Source of the DNA: Usnea hakonensis | Lineage: Eukaryota; Ascomycota; Lecanoromycetes; Lecanorales; Parmeliaceae | Assembly (NCBI GenBank): GCA_013423325.1 | Contig: BLJB01000381.1 | Coordinates: forward strand, 1 to 64,000 | Direction of reading: 5' to 3' | DNA length: 64,000 nt | Shown: positions 41,607 to 50,845 of the stretch, one piece after another | Layout of the letters: each line of letters opens with the position of its first letter | Numbering within the stretch: the first letter of the stretch is position 1 | Position numbers and translations under genes: made by a program | The notes under the pieces: generated by a model | What the model was told of the DNA's origin: nothing | Database searches by the model: none | Seen by the model: the letters and a program-made list of their open reading frames with translations, nothing else

Positions 41607-44600
41607 CTACCGTTTCACTCTTTTCCCACCTCCGCCCCCACCTCCATCGTCCTGATTCTGCCTCTTCTTTCCTTCTTTCCTCCAATATGCATCCCTCTCC
41701 CTCTTTTCTCTCTCCGCCTTCTTTTCTTCATTCTCCCTAATTTTCTTCCGATACGGTGCCTTCCTCTCTTCCTGCTTTGCCCTTCTTTTCTCTACCTTTT
41801 CTTTCCTAAGCGTCATGATCTTCTGCATCAGATCCCTCGCTCTCTTCTCCTCACCTCCCACGATCACTGCTCGTTTTTGTAGGTAAGTCTGTTTACGTTG
41901 AGGAGACATTTGCACAATTTGCGATTTGAAGGGCAGCTCGGCAGCGAGTCCGCGGGGAACGCGGAGAGGATTGAAGTGTCGAGTTGGGCGCTCAATTGGC
42001 CGGTAGGCGCTATTCTTTTGCTGGGGCGTGGGCAAATTTTGCTCAGCTCGGACTTGACCTGTCAAGCGCATGCCTTTCCAGCCCGTGTCGTCCTTCTCGT
42101 CGCCTGCCTCCTTTACACCATTTTCAAGAAGGTTTGTCACTGGATTGTAGAATCGATGCGGTTTGACAGGATACCATGCACGAAGAAATACGATATCGCT
42201 CATAAGCAGTTTGTCTTCGAAAGTAGCCCGGAAGTGACCTTCGGGCTTAGCGAGAGCCCGTTTGATCTGTCCCCTAATTCCACTGACTGTCCGAATCGAG
42301 GCACCTTCGAACTTGGCAATCTCAAGGGATGTCGAGAACATGTCTCGTATGAATGCAGTGTTCTTGAAGATTTTGTATGGATGGCCCGTGAGCTTCAACT
42401 TCTTAACGATCTCCGTGCTCTCGTCAACGTTCAGAACGACCCCTGTAGCTGCAATGCGGAATGCAGGATTTGTGTTGGAAAAGGATTGGACACAGCAGAA
42501 TCCCGAGTTAGGAGCAATAAGAGGTCCATAGAAAGTACCGAAGCAGTGCATATGCTCAGGTGTGTATTTCAGCATGCGATTGCGGGTACGAGAATCCGAG
42601 ATGCTGTAAATTGGCAATGTCTGAAACCTTCGCCAACCCATTGAGAAAATCAGAGGGTCATTGGTTTTCAGAATCTTCTTGTGCCATCGATGTCTCTTGA
42701 TCCTCACTTGGACAAAGCCAAACCGATCTTCTGTAGGGGCTAGGCCCCCGATTATTACCGGATATCTCGGACTGAAAGTTGCTGCAAATTCGTAGGGCAC
42801 ATTTTCCAACACGATCCTAGCATACGTGCCAGCTTTATGTCCTTCAACCCGCACTCTTGAATTGGCGTCCAAGGATTCGAATTCAGCGCGATTGATTCTG
42901 AGTTGTTTTTGTATGTCAGCCTTTTGAGCATCATACCAATCGTCTTCTCCGAACTCTTCCTCAACATCCCTGCCACGTTCTCCTTGTTCCGCTTGCTTAC
43001 CAAACCCCTCTCGATCCTCTTCCTCAAAGCGAAGTTTGAGTTCTTCCTTTCTTCGTGCATTCTTTGCTCTCTCTACTTCAAGTGAGGACTCTGTGTTTTC
43101 TGGCACATCACCAGTGTTTGAGCCAGATTCGGCTTCGAGGTCTTGAAATTCGCCATCACCCTCATCATCTTCATTTTCATAAGCTTGGCTAGCACTTCCA
43201 TCATCGGCACCCCGTTCCTTCAGAAGATTGACTGTTGCGAAACGATGTCGTAGACTTTCAAGGTTGTCCGGATCACTCCATTTCTGGGCTAGAGCCTCGT
43301 AGTCATAGCGCGGAATGGAGCGATCTTCAAGATCCTCCGCATCATCGTCAGGCTTAGCCCTCCGAAAGAAGTTCTCGTCCTCTTCCACCTCTGACTCGGA
43401 AAGATTGCCGTTACGCAAGACGGGTTGTACATCGTCGCCTCTCCACTTGCGAACCACATCTGCTGGAGATAGTGAATTGTCGTATAACATCCTCGCGAAG
43501 TCTGAGACTCGATACCGTCGCTCTGTCTTGTGAAGCTTCTGCGCGTTGTCCTTAAGATTGGACTTCCACCGTATGGCTGCGTCGTCCTCCTCGGTATCTT
43601 CCTCGTCATCTTCAAACTCCGAGTCGTCAGGCCCACTTTCCAACTCTTGACCCTCCTCGCTAGAAACAGAGCCGATCTCGGAATCACTCTCAGCAAAAGC
43701 TAAAACATCGGCTCTGCTATTGGGAGGATCATCTTTTGAAGGTCTGAATACACGGCCGAGCTTGTCGTCGGACAAATTCTCCTCCAGTAAAGAGCCGTTG
43801 TCCTCATCCTCTTCTCCACTGGCGGAACCTTCGTCCTCCAACTCAAGATCACTTTCACCAGACCCTTGCTCCGCAGCTCGAATTTTCCTTCTTTCGCTCC
43901 TGCCAGCATCGTTTTCTGTTGCCCCGTTTGTATCTTCTTTGAGCATTCCTCCACCAGTAAACAGCCTGACACCTCCCTCTGCCTCTCCCAAGAGTCTTCT
44001 TTCGCTTTGTAATCCCACAACCATCTGCTCTCCCAGACCTCGCTCTTCACCTGCGGCGATATCCTTGTCAAAGTTCGAGGTCTTGACGTCAATGTACACA
44101 GCATCTTTATCGACCAACACACCTCCCACATCAGACATTGGCGCATAGAGGACTTTTTGCTTTTCGCCCAAGCGCCGGCGTCCTGCATTTCCGGATGCCT
44201 TGGCGATGGCTTGGTCCATGAAAGGTGTAGGACAAGGGTCTGGTAAAGCTTCGATTGCCGAAACGCTCAGGTCTCCAACCCCAGGGATGTGAACGCGAGC
44301 TCCATCAGCAGGAAAGTTGGTTCCTCTGAGATAGCCATAGAGAGCAATGGTCCGATCACACTTGGGATTCTCCTCTATTGTCGTTGGGGGCGTGACATCT
44401 AGCATACGGTCCGCCAAGCAATAAGGATGCGAGTTACGCCAGATCAGCGGTCTCGGTTGCTTCATCACAGATATAAAGCGAGAGAGATTATGCACTTCAC
44501 GATCTGGATATCTCCCATTGATCACCCCGGACAAGTAAAACAGCTTTGCCCCTTGATATAGTTCACTCCAAAACCTGTGTTTCAATCTCTTTTTGGCATC

Positions 44601-45146
44601 CTTCAAAGTACTGGGCTTGCGGAAGAGATCAAGGTGGGTCAAGATGCCAAAGACGTTGCCTGGCATACCACTCGACGCTAGCACGTTCAGGAATTCCATG
44701 GTCTCCATCTCGAAGCCGAAATTGCCGTCGATCATGAGCAGGACTATGTCGGCGATCTTTGAAACATCGATCATGCTTGGAAGGGAGTCTGCAGGACATT
44801 CTATGAAAGTGAGGCGCCTTCTTTTTGAGGTGACGACGGTGAGGGGACCGCTGGGGGAGGTGAGATTGTGCTTTGTGTATCTTTTGATCAAAGACTTGAT
44901 GAGTGTCGATTTTCCGACACCTGGAGGACCAACGACGGCGACGACGATTGGGGGTGCCTCTTCGGGCAAGCGATCCACGAGAGGGACATGAAGGCGTTTT
45001 TCTTTGATATCGTGGGAGCGCACAGCTTGCTTTGCCAACCGACCAGGATTTGCGTAGCCAAAGGCTTTTGGGTTGGGGTCCCCTGTATTTTTTTTCTTCT
45101 TCTTTTCTTTTGTTTTGCGGTGAGGCCTATTAATTTGGTCTTCCAT
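41607..45146 (-). CDS. BMS1: Ribosome biogenesis GTPase Bms1
   Basis: An 1,179-residue intronless protein of the Bms1 family, a nucleolar GTPase of the 90S pre-ribosome needed for 40S maturation; it brings Rcl1 to pre-rRNA. The N-terminus has the typical RPHRKTKEKKKKK run and KAFGYANPGRLAKQAVRS. A P-loop GPPGVGKS stands at 73-80, then a GTP-binding domain (FIECPADSLPSMIDVSKIAD, GILTHLDLF). Residues ~380-760 are strongly acidic and disordered. The conserved C-terminal half is clear (YPVIIGGLAPTEDRFGFVQ, RIKRHRWHKKILKTNDPLIF, GWRRFQTLPIYS, LNVDESTEIVKKLKL, FRATFEDKLLMSDIVFLRAW). It ends in a Lys/Arg/Gly tail. Full length for the family. It is divergent from the Pbi2-like gene. Confidence 0.97.
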   Translation of the reverse strand: MEDQINRPHRKTKEKKKKKNTGDPNPKAFGYANPGRLAKQAVRSHDIKEKRLHVPLVDRLPEEAPPIVVAVVGPPGVGKSTLIKSLIKRYTKHNLTSPSGPLTVVTSKRRRLTFIECPADSLPSMIDVSKIADIVLLMIDGNFGFEMETMEFLNVLASSGMPGNVFGILTHLDLFRKPSTLKDAKKRLKHRFWSELYQGAKLFYLSGVINGRYPDREVHNLSRFISVMKQPRPLIWRNSHPYCLADRMLDVTPPTTIEENPKCDRTIALYGYLRGTNFPADGARVHIPGVGDLSVSAIEALPDPCPTPFMDQAIAKASGNAGRRRLGEKQKVLYAPMSDVGGVLVDKDAVYIDVKTSNFDKDIAAGEERGLGEQMVVGLQSERRLLGEAEGGVRLFTGGGMLKEDTNGATENDAGRSERRKIRAAEQGSGESDLELEDEGSASGEEDEDNGSLLEENLSDDKLGRVFRPSKDDPPNSRADVLAFAESDSEIGSVSSEEGQELESGPDDSEFEDDEEDTEEDDAAIRWKSNLKDNAQKLHKTERRYRVSDFARMLYDNSLSPADVVRKWRGDDVQPVLRNGNLSESEVEEDENFFRRAKPDDDAEDLEDRSIPRYDYEALAQKWSDPDNLESLRHRFATVNLLKERGADDGSASQAYENEDDEGDGEFQDLEAESGSNTGDVPENTESSLEVERAKNARRKEELKLRFEEEDREGFGKQAEQGERGRDVEEEFGEDDWYDAQKADIQKQLRINRAEFESLDANSRVRVEGHKAGTYARIVLENVPYEFAATFSPRYPVIIGGLAPTEDRFGFVQVRIKRHRWHKKILKTNDPLIFSMGWRRFQTLPIYSISDSRTRNRMLKYTPEHMHCFGTFYGPLIAPNSGFCCVQSFSNTNPAFRIAATGVVLNVDESTEIVKKLKLTGHPYKIFKNTAFIRDMFSTSLEIAKFEGASIRTVSGIRGQIKRALAKPEGHFRATFEDKLLMSDIVFLRAWYPVKPHRFYNPVTNLLENGVKEAGDEKDDTGWKGMRLTGQVRAEQNLPTPQQKNSAYRPIERPTRHFNPLRVPRGLAAELPFKSQIVQMSPQRKQTYLQKRAVIVGGEEKRARDLMQKIMTLRKEKVEKRRAKQEERKAPYRKKIRENEEKKAEREKRERDAYWRKEGKKRQNQDDGGGGGGGKRVKR

Positions 45147-45537
45147 TCTCGTTTTGATATTCAGAGGCCGACCACCTGCCTTAGGTAGCAGTCTCTCTCC
45201 CTACCAAAATTTTCGCTTCACGCTTTTTTCCCCAAATCTTCGGGAGATCGGCAAATGGCGGAAAAATGTTGAAATCTCGCCGAAGATGTGCGTCATCCTG
45301 CATTAAGTTTCACCTTTAGTTTATCTAAGCGTGGTGATTGCGTGAAGGTGAAAGTGGGGGTTATCCATATCAAAGGTTCTAATTTCTCACCTTCCTTCCT
45401 TCCTATACATCTCAAATCTCAACATCACACAAGATCCATCAAGCAAAAGCCAAAACATTAAGAACAAACACCATATCTATCATCTCAAAAAAATAAGCAG
45501 ACCCTTTGGTGCAACCGTTGGAACCAGGAACCTTAAG
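45147..45537. promoter_or_regulatory. Divergent BMS1 / Pbi2 promoter
   Basis: The two ATGs are 391 bp apart. On the BMS1 side, 45204-45216 reads ccaaaattttcgc, close to the RRPE element (AAAAATTTT core) known from ribosome-biogenesis promoters; this is only a suggestion. A pyrimidine-rich leader (cttccttccttcc) stands on the Pbi2 side at about 45390. Confidence 0.4.
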
Positions 45538-45936
45538 ATGCCTACCATGTACAACGTGGGTCCTCCTGCAAGCTGCAAGCTGCAGCCTACGAGTCATCAT
45601 CCCTGCTAACGACGAGGCTTGACAGATCACCTTGAAGCAAGGAGCTTCTCCCGAGGAAATCGACAAGTACATGACTTCTGACACAGCCACTCTTGGTCCT
45701 CTCGGCTAACACTCTTTGCCAGAGCCAAAGAGAGTGCCAAGAAGCAGGGCGGGACCGTCAAGCACGAGTTCAAGTTAATCAAAGGCTTCACGTACGTACC
45801 GCAAGCAATCTAGACTTTTCCAAAGCCTTGTCGCTGATCTATGCACAGTGTCGAGTTTCCCAACGAGACCGTCCATACGCTTCAAACGAATGACCATATC
45901 CACGTTGAGCAGGATGGGGAAGCAAGAGCTCAGTAG
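45538..45936 (+). CDS. PBI2: Pbi2-type proteinase B inhibitor (I9 propeptide-like)
   Basis: A tiny four-exon gene: join(45538..45555, 45626..45666, 45723..45791, 45849..45936), 71 residues. Exon 1 is only 18 nt (MPTMYN). Splicing gives ITLKQGASPEEIDKAKESAK, then KQGGTVKHEFKLIKGFTVEF and PNETVHTL. This is the inhibitor I9 fold of yeast Pbi2, which blocks vacuolar proteinase B and acts in vacuole fusion. The junctions are AAC|gtgggt..gacag|ATC, GACAA|gtacat..gccag|AG and TTCAC|gtacgt..cacag|TG; all keep frame and restore the family pattern. No signal peptide is present, as expected for a cytosolic inhibitor. The tail HVEQDGEARAQ is longer than in yeast. Confidence 0.9.
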
Positions 45937-46375
45937 GCACGGCGTTGAGAAACGTTGATAGCGTCATATTTTACGGACATGCATGCATAAGGTCGTCCCG
46001 ATAGCGAGCGGCGTCCTCGAGACGTGGAGGATCGGGGTCAGGGTGGAGAGCATTGTATTGCTGGCTGTCGTTACTGCTAGAGCAGAGAAAGCGGCACAGA
46101 TATTAACGGCTTAGTCTATGCGGCACGATTTATGATAGCATAGAATTTAGCAGCCGAAGTCATATCCTGAGCGCCGACATATCATTAAATGACTTTTCGT
46201 ACTGTTCACAGACTAGCAAACCTGTCCCACGGCAAAGCAAAGAAGGCTGCCAAGGCCCCTCAACAGAGAATACAACATACCTTAGTAGCTGGGGCGACGA
46301 CTAGCAATAGCAATAATACTCCATATCTAAGATACATGTATCGAACGCCGGCAAGCAGACAGACACTCAATACCA
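45937..46375. other. Promoter/leader of kinase gene
   Basis: A 439-bp stretch. A plus-strand ATG at 46189 opens a 123-codon frame that runs out of frame with the kinase and stops inside it. I take it as non-coding leader, although an extra 5' exon supplying a mitochondrial presequence cannot be excluded. Confidence 0.45.
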
Positions 46376-47836
46376 ATGCCTATACCTGGAACCCCAGCAA
46401 GACCAGCCATCCTCGACTCGCGCCTCATACGCCTAATCTGCCCATTAAAGCAAAAGCAGCAGTCAAGGCGTCTTGCAACTGCGACGAGTACCCACCCATT
46501 CGCATTGCCCAAGAACCAACCATGGTCCCATCCTCCCTCGTCTATCAGCATCGACAATGATCAAGTCGCCCGCTTGGCTTCTCAACCGCTTCACCCCTTG
46601 GCATTAGCAGATCTCGTCCGGTAGGATGAACCACACCTTCTATCCTGTTAAACCGTCTGTCTACCCACTAACATAACAACAACCATTCCCAGACATGGCC
46701 GTCCCCCACTCTCCGCATCCACTCTCTTCGCCTCCGCAAACTTCACCCTCTCCCTCCTCCCCATCCGCCTCGCCCATCGCATCCAAGCTCTTCGCAACCT
46801 CCCCTTCATCGTCGTCTCGAACCCTCACATCGCCCGCATCTACAACAACTACATACACTCCCTCTCCACCCTCCTCCCTTACCAGGAGCGCCAAATCAAC
46901 ACGCTGGAAGAAGAAATCCAATTCACAGAAGTCATGGCCGACCTCGTGCAGACCCACGCCGATACCATACCAATCCTAGCCCGGGGCTTCCTCGAGTGCA
47001 GGAAATACATCAGTCCCGCAGACGTGACAAGATTTCTAGACGAGCATCTGAGAGCGAGGATAGGCACGCGGTTGATCGCAGAGCAGCACATCGCACTGCA
47101 CCTCTCATCGCAACCCCATTGCAACACCACCAACAACAACAGCAACAACCCGTACACCACACAAGACGACAACCCATCCACGACCTCCATCGGCGTCATC
47201 GACACCGCCCTCCGCCCCGCCGAAACCATCCGCCAATGCGAATCCTTCGTCTCAGAGATCTGCGAGCTCAAATACGGCGTCCGCCCCACCGTCGTCATAA
47301 ACGGCCAGCCCGACACGCGCCTCGCCCACGTGCCCACCCACCTCGAATACATCCTCACCGAGCTCCTCAAAAACGCCTTCCGCGCCACCATCGAAAGCGG
47401 CAAAGAGCGCGAACCAATCGAAGTCACCATCGCCGGCGCGCCCGACCCAACCCCCTCACCCATCCCTCTTGACCCAACACCATCCACAGCGTCCCCCTCC
47501 CCCTCCCCCACCGTCCCCGCCCTGACAATCCGCATCCGCGACCACGGCGGCGGCATATCTCCCACCCACCTCCCCAACATCTGGGCCTACAGCTTCACGA
47601 CCTTCAGCGAAGAAGAGATGCTCGATCATAACAACAACGGCACCGCCGACGCCCTGAACGCCATATCCGGCGCCAGCGCCGGCGGCGCTTCGAGCAGTCT
47701 TGCGGGGTTGGGATACGGGCTGCCGCTGGGAAGGGCGTACGCGGAGCATTTTGGGGGGGGGATCGGGGTGCAGAGTTTGTGGGGGTGGGGGACGAATGTT
47801 TATCTTAAGTTGAGGGGGTTGGGAAGGATTGATTAG
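46376..47836 (+). CDS. Mitochondrial PDK/BCKDK-family protein kinase
   Basis: A kinase of the pyruvate dehydrogenase / branched-chain ketoacid dehydrogenase kinase family, 462 residues, join(46376..46620, 46693..47836). The 72-bp intron (gtagga..cccag) joins ADLVR to HGRPPLSASTLF. The N-terminal helical domain has LPIRLAHRIQALRNLPFIVV and GFLECRKYIS. The GHKL ATPase domain has the N-box ELLKNAFRA, the G1 box DHGGGIS and the G2 box GLGYGLPLGRAYAEHFGG. The class phosphorylates E1-alpha in the mitochondrial matrix. The basic N-terminus (SRLIRL, SRRLATATS) would suit a presequence. Inserts rich in Asn/Thr and in Pro/Ser lengthen loops relative to the family. Whether pyruvate or branched-chain E1 is the target is not decidable here. 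Confidence 0.88.
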
Positions 47837-48149
47837 GAGGGGCGAGGGGGGTGGGAGTGGGGGGGTGGAGGTGGTGATGTAAGCAAAGGTGGGAGATTGG
47901 GTTTTACGAAGGGAATGAAGTCAAGATGTTGATGTGATGTGAATATATCCAACATTTTCAAAGATATACAACATGTATACAGTACATATAGTATATATAA
48001 ATTTAAGAGTATTACGAGTAGTCATTGTGAAGTTAATTGTCGATTCAGGAATTTACGGTGTCCTTGGTACAACCAACCTAGAACAAAAACTCCATCGTGC
48101 CCCACCCTCAAGGTATAGAAATCTCAGCCGCAACCCAGCATCGAACCCA
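47837..48149. other. Convergent 3' region
   Basis: A G-rich block (47840-47880) follows the kinase stop. An AT-rich stretch with ATATAT and acatgtatac motifs (47970-48000) lies between the two convergent 3' ends. No gene is seen. Confidence 0.5.
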
Positions 48150-50328
48150 TCAACGCAGCCAAGAAACCCGAGAAACTCTCCTCCCTTCCGCCGTACGACC
48201 CAGCACCACAGTCCCAGCCTCCGGATCCACAACCACAGTCCCAGGAACATCCCTCACCCCCTCGCTCGCCTTCCCCAACGAAACCATCTTCAAACATTCC
48301 ACCCCATCACGCCACTCAGCCCCAAGCTTAAACAACGAGAACGCGTCCAGGGACGCCGTCCAGCGCCGTTCGGTATTCGTGATGATGGAAAGAGCAATAG
48401 CGCAGAGGATAGGGACAGCGAGGACCAGGACCGCGAGCAAGGTGGGGGGGACGTTGCCGTATGAGAGGTCGGGGTCTGTTTTGAAAGCTACGCCGGTCAC
48501 GGAGCCGTTTTTGAAGAAGGAGTGGGCGTTGAGTAGGGAAGCTAGCTAGGGGGCCTAAGAAGACGCGTTCGTCGAACGTGGTTATCGCGTTGACGAAGAG
48601 GGCATTGTTAGATGAAGCGGTGAGTAAGGCAGCGGGGAGTAGTCTGATTGGTGAGTGGGGGAGCACCCAGGTTGTTGGTGCTGGCGCAAGGAGGTTTCCA
48701 GTCACTGATCCATGTGCAACCGGTGGAGATGGGGGGAAGCGAGCACTTCCCCTTTGCGGCGTTGTCGGCAGGCTGGTAGGTCAAAGTGGGGGGGGGGGCC
48801 TTGATGGAAGAAGTTGACGAAGGAGGCCATTGACAAGTTCAAGAGCTCGATCGGTGTAGCGTCGAGGACGATATCCGTGGACGACGAGGCTGTGGATTCG
48901 ATATACGATCCTATCAATGTGTTTACTGTGGGGCGCTCGTAGGTGATGGATAAATTACAGCCTGCGATTTGCGTCGATGCGTTAGGTCCTTGAACGGCCA
49001 GTAGGATGGTTGCGACGGACTGAAGGTCAGTGTATTCCTGCTGAATACAGCTAAGGGTCTGACCCTGGAAGGTTGGTCCCACGTTATTGAATTTATAATG
49101 CGTTACGAAGTCGCTACCACCGTCCAGGTATCCGCTCTGATCTTCGTAATTGAACGGCGTTATGTTGAGCACTGAGGATCGTGTACTGCAGCTCAGTGCA
49201 GACGAGTTGCCAAGATGAGAACAGTTGTTCCCACAACGAAGCTTGTATGGAGAGCCACCGTTGGCGGTAGGATCAACATTGTCAAACTCAAGATTTGGCA
49301 AGGGTGATTGACCGTCACCACCGCTTAGAGCAAAGCTGGCGTTACTAAAGTTTTCATACGAACAAGAAGCAAATGCCCGGACGCCGGCAAGAGGCAGTTG
49401 TTTGTTTTCCACAGTGTTTGGCGAGAGCGTAAATATCGTCTGATTGTCCGCCCAAGGGAACCACATTGATTGGCTTGCGATACCACGAAATGGAGGCTGG
49501 AGCGCACTTGATGAGTTGAAGCCAGTAAGACTAGGGTTGAGAACCGTGTGAAGGAAGTCTTCGGACTTCATCCATCGATTCGTATCATACATTGCATCCA
49601 GAACGCTGCTGTAGGACAAGTTCATACCGCCGACGCCAACACTAGCAGGCATAGAGGCCGCTTCCCAGTACTGAGTCGAACTCGAAACATACGCCAATGA
49701 CAACAGGGGAAAGCCTGCGTAACTAAGCCCCACAATAATCGCCAGCATAATCCATGCCAAGGAGAGGCCGCCTTCCTTCCAGCCATAAATGGACGCTGTA
49801 ACCCACCCAACGAGACCAGACCAGGTTTTATCGGCTAGATAGAACAGTTGACTGACTCTAGTGGGTCTCTGAATCTCCTCCGGCGTGCCTGAAGGCTGCG
49901 ACGTAGCAGATTCAGGGACCGAGTAACGATCGAACTTTGCCATTGTCCAGTAAGGGTACAGTGGCAGCAAGCACCGTCGTCATAAGCGGGACATGGACAA
50001 CCGCAAACCCAGTCCTTACAAAAGAAAGCACCTGAAAATTGACATTGCGGGTCTCCGATCCCTTGTCGCCCATAAAGGCAGGATGACGCACCGCGCGGTC
50101 AAGGACAGCAATATACGCCGAAACCGCAACGGCCCAAAAGACAATCAGACCCGTATACTCTCCGTAGCGACGGTAGCTATTGGCATTCTCCACGACATGC
50201 TTTGGTTTTCGAGGCGTGTTCCGCGTCCGGCGCCGTCTGTATGAAATTGCCAAGGACCATGGTAGGACCAGGCACGCGAAGAGCGCAGCAAAGCAAAGAG
50301 CGATCAAGCCTCCGCTGTCCATGGCCAT
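48150..50328 (-). pseudogene. Frame-broken multi-pass membrane glycoprotein
   Basis: Minus-strand gene of a hypothetical membrane protein, ATG at 50328, interrupted by several frame changes that no GT..AG intron explains. The first part (LIALCFAALFACLVLPWSLA, TGLIVFWAVAVSAYIAVLD) passes into the next frame near 49950, where one extra base interrupts LAATVP..YWTMAKFDRY. A second frame covers membrane helices and an ectodomain with ~15 NxS/T sites to about 48788, where an 11-base C run shifts the frame. Another shift falls near 48705. A doubled ctag (about 48541-48549) separates DERVFLGPLAS from LLNAHSFFKNGSVTG. A last hydrophobic segment is LLAVLVLAVPILCAIALSI. Either a young pseudogene or a run of assembly indels; the C run would be error-prone. 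Confidence 0.7.
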
Positions 50329-50845
50329 GGGAGAACATGAATAGTAAAATATTCACGCCTTCAGAACCCGCGCACGGGAGCAAACAGGAGCGCCGAGCGA
50401 TTTGGATACGCGGCAGGCTACCTAGAGGAGTGGCTTCTGAACGCAAGACTAGGAGTGTATGCACTCTAGTCAAAAGGATCGCAGCATCCAGCTCCAAGAG
50501 AAAGGAATCTATAGCCCCACGCTTAGTATGCATTATCCAGGGCTAACAGGGGCACAGCTACGGCGGGCGAATGCTGCACATTACCCCCTCCTACTCCCTT
50601 CTACTCTAAAGCGGCCCTTTCCCGTCCCGGAACATATATAGAGTAAGTCGGTAGGTATATACGCGGCATGAATGACAATATATACAATTCCCCCATCCTC
50701 CCCTCTCTTCCCTTAGGGATCCAACCACCATCTACTCACTCACCCCCACGAACCAACCATCCCAGGGTATATATCTTAACAACAATATGAACAAACACTA
50801 CTCTCCAACCCCCCCCCCCTCCCTCCTCCACTCCAACCATCCCCC
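50329..50845. other. Intergenic, C-rich right part
   Basis: The upstream region of the broken membrane gene and the 3' flank of the wall-protein gene. A C-rich tract with a C9 run starts near 50690 and grows into the end of the next gene. No gene is seen. Confidence 0.5.

Noticed and set aside
41898..42644. 248-codon plus-strand frame inside BMS1
   Set aside because: It lies antisense to the highly conserved C-terminal half of Bms1 and has no protein-like signature.
46189..46560. 123-codon frame as N-terminus of the kinase
   Set aside because: It is out of frame with the kinase and stops inside it; no good intron connects them. Kept only as a remark on a possible upstream exon.
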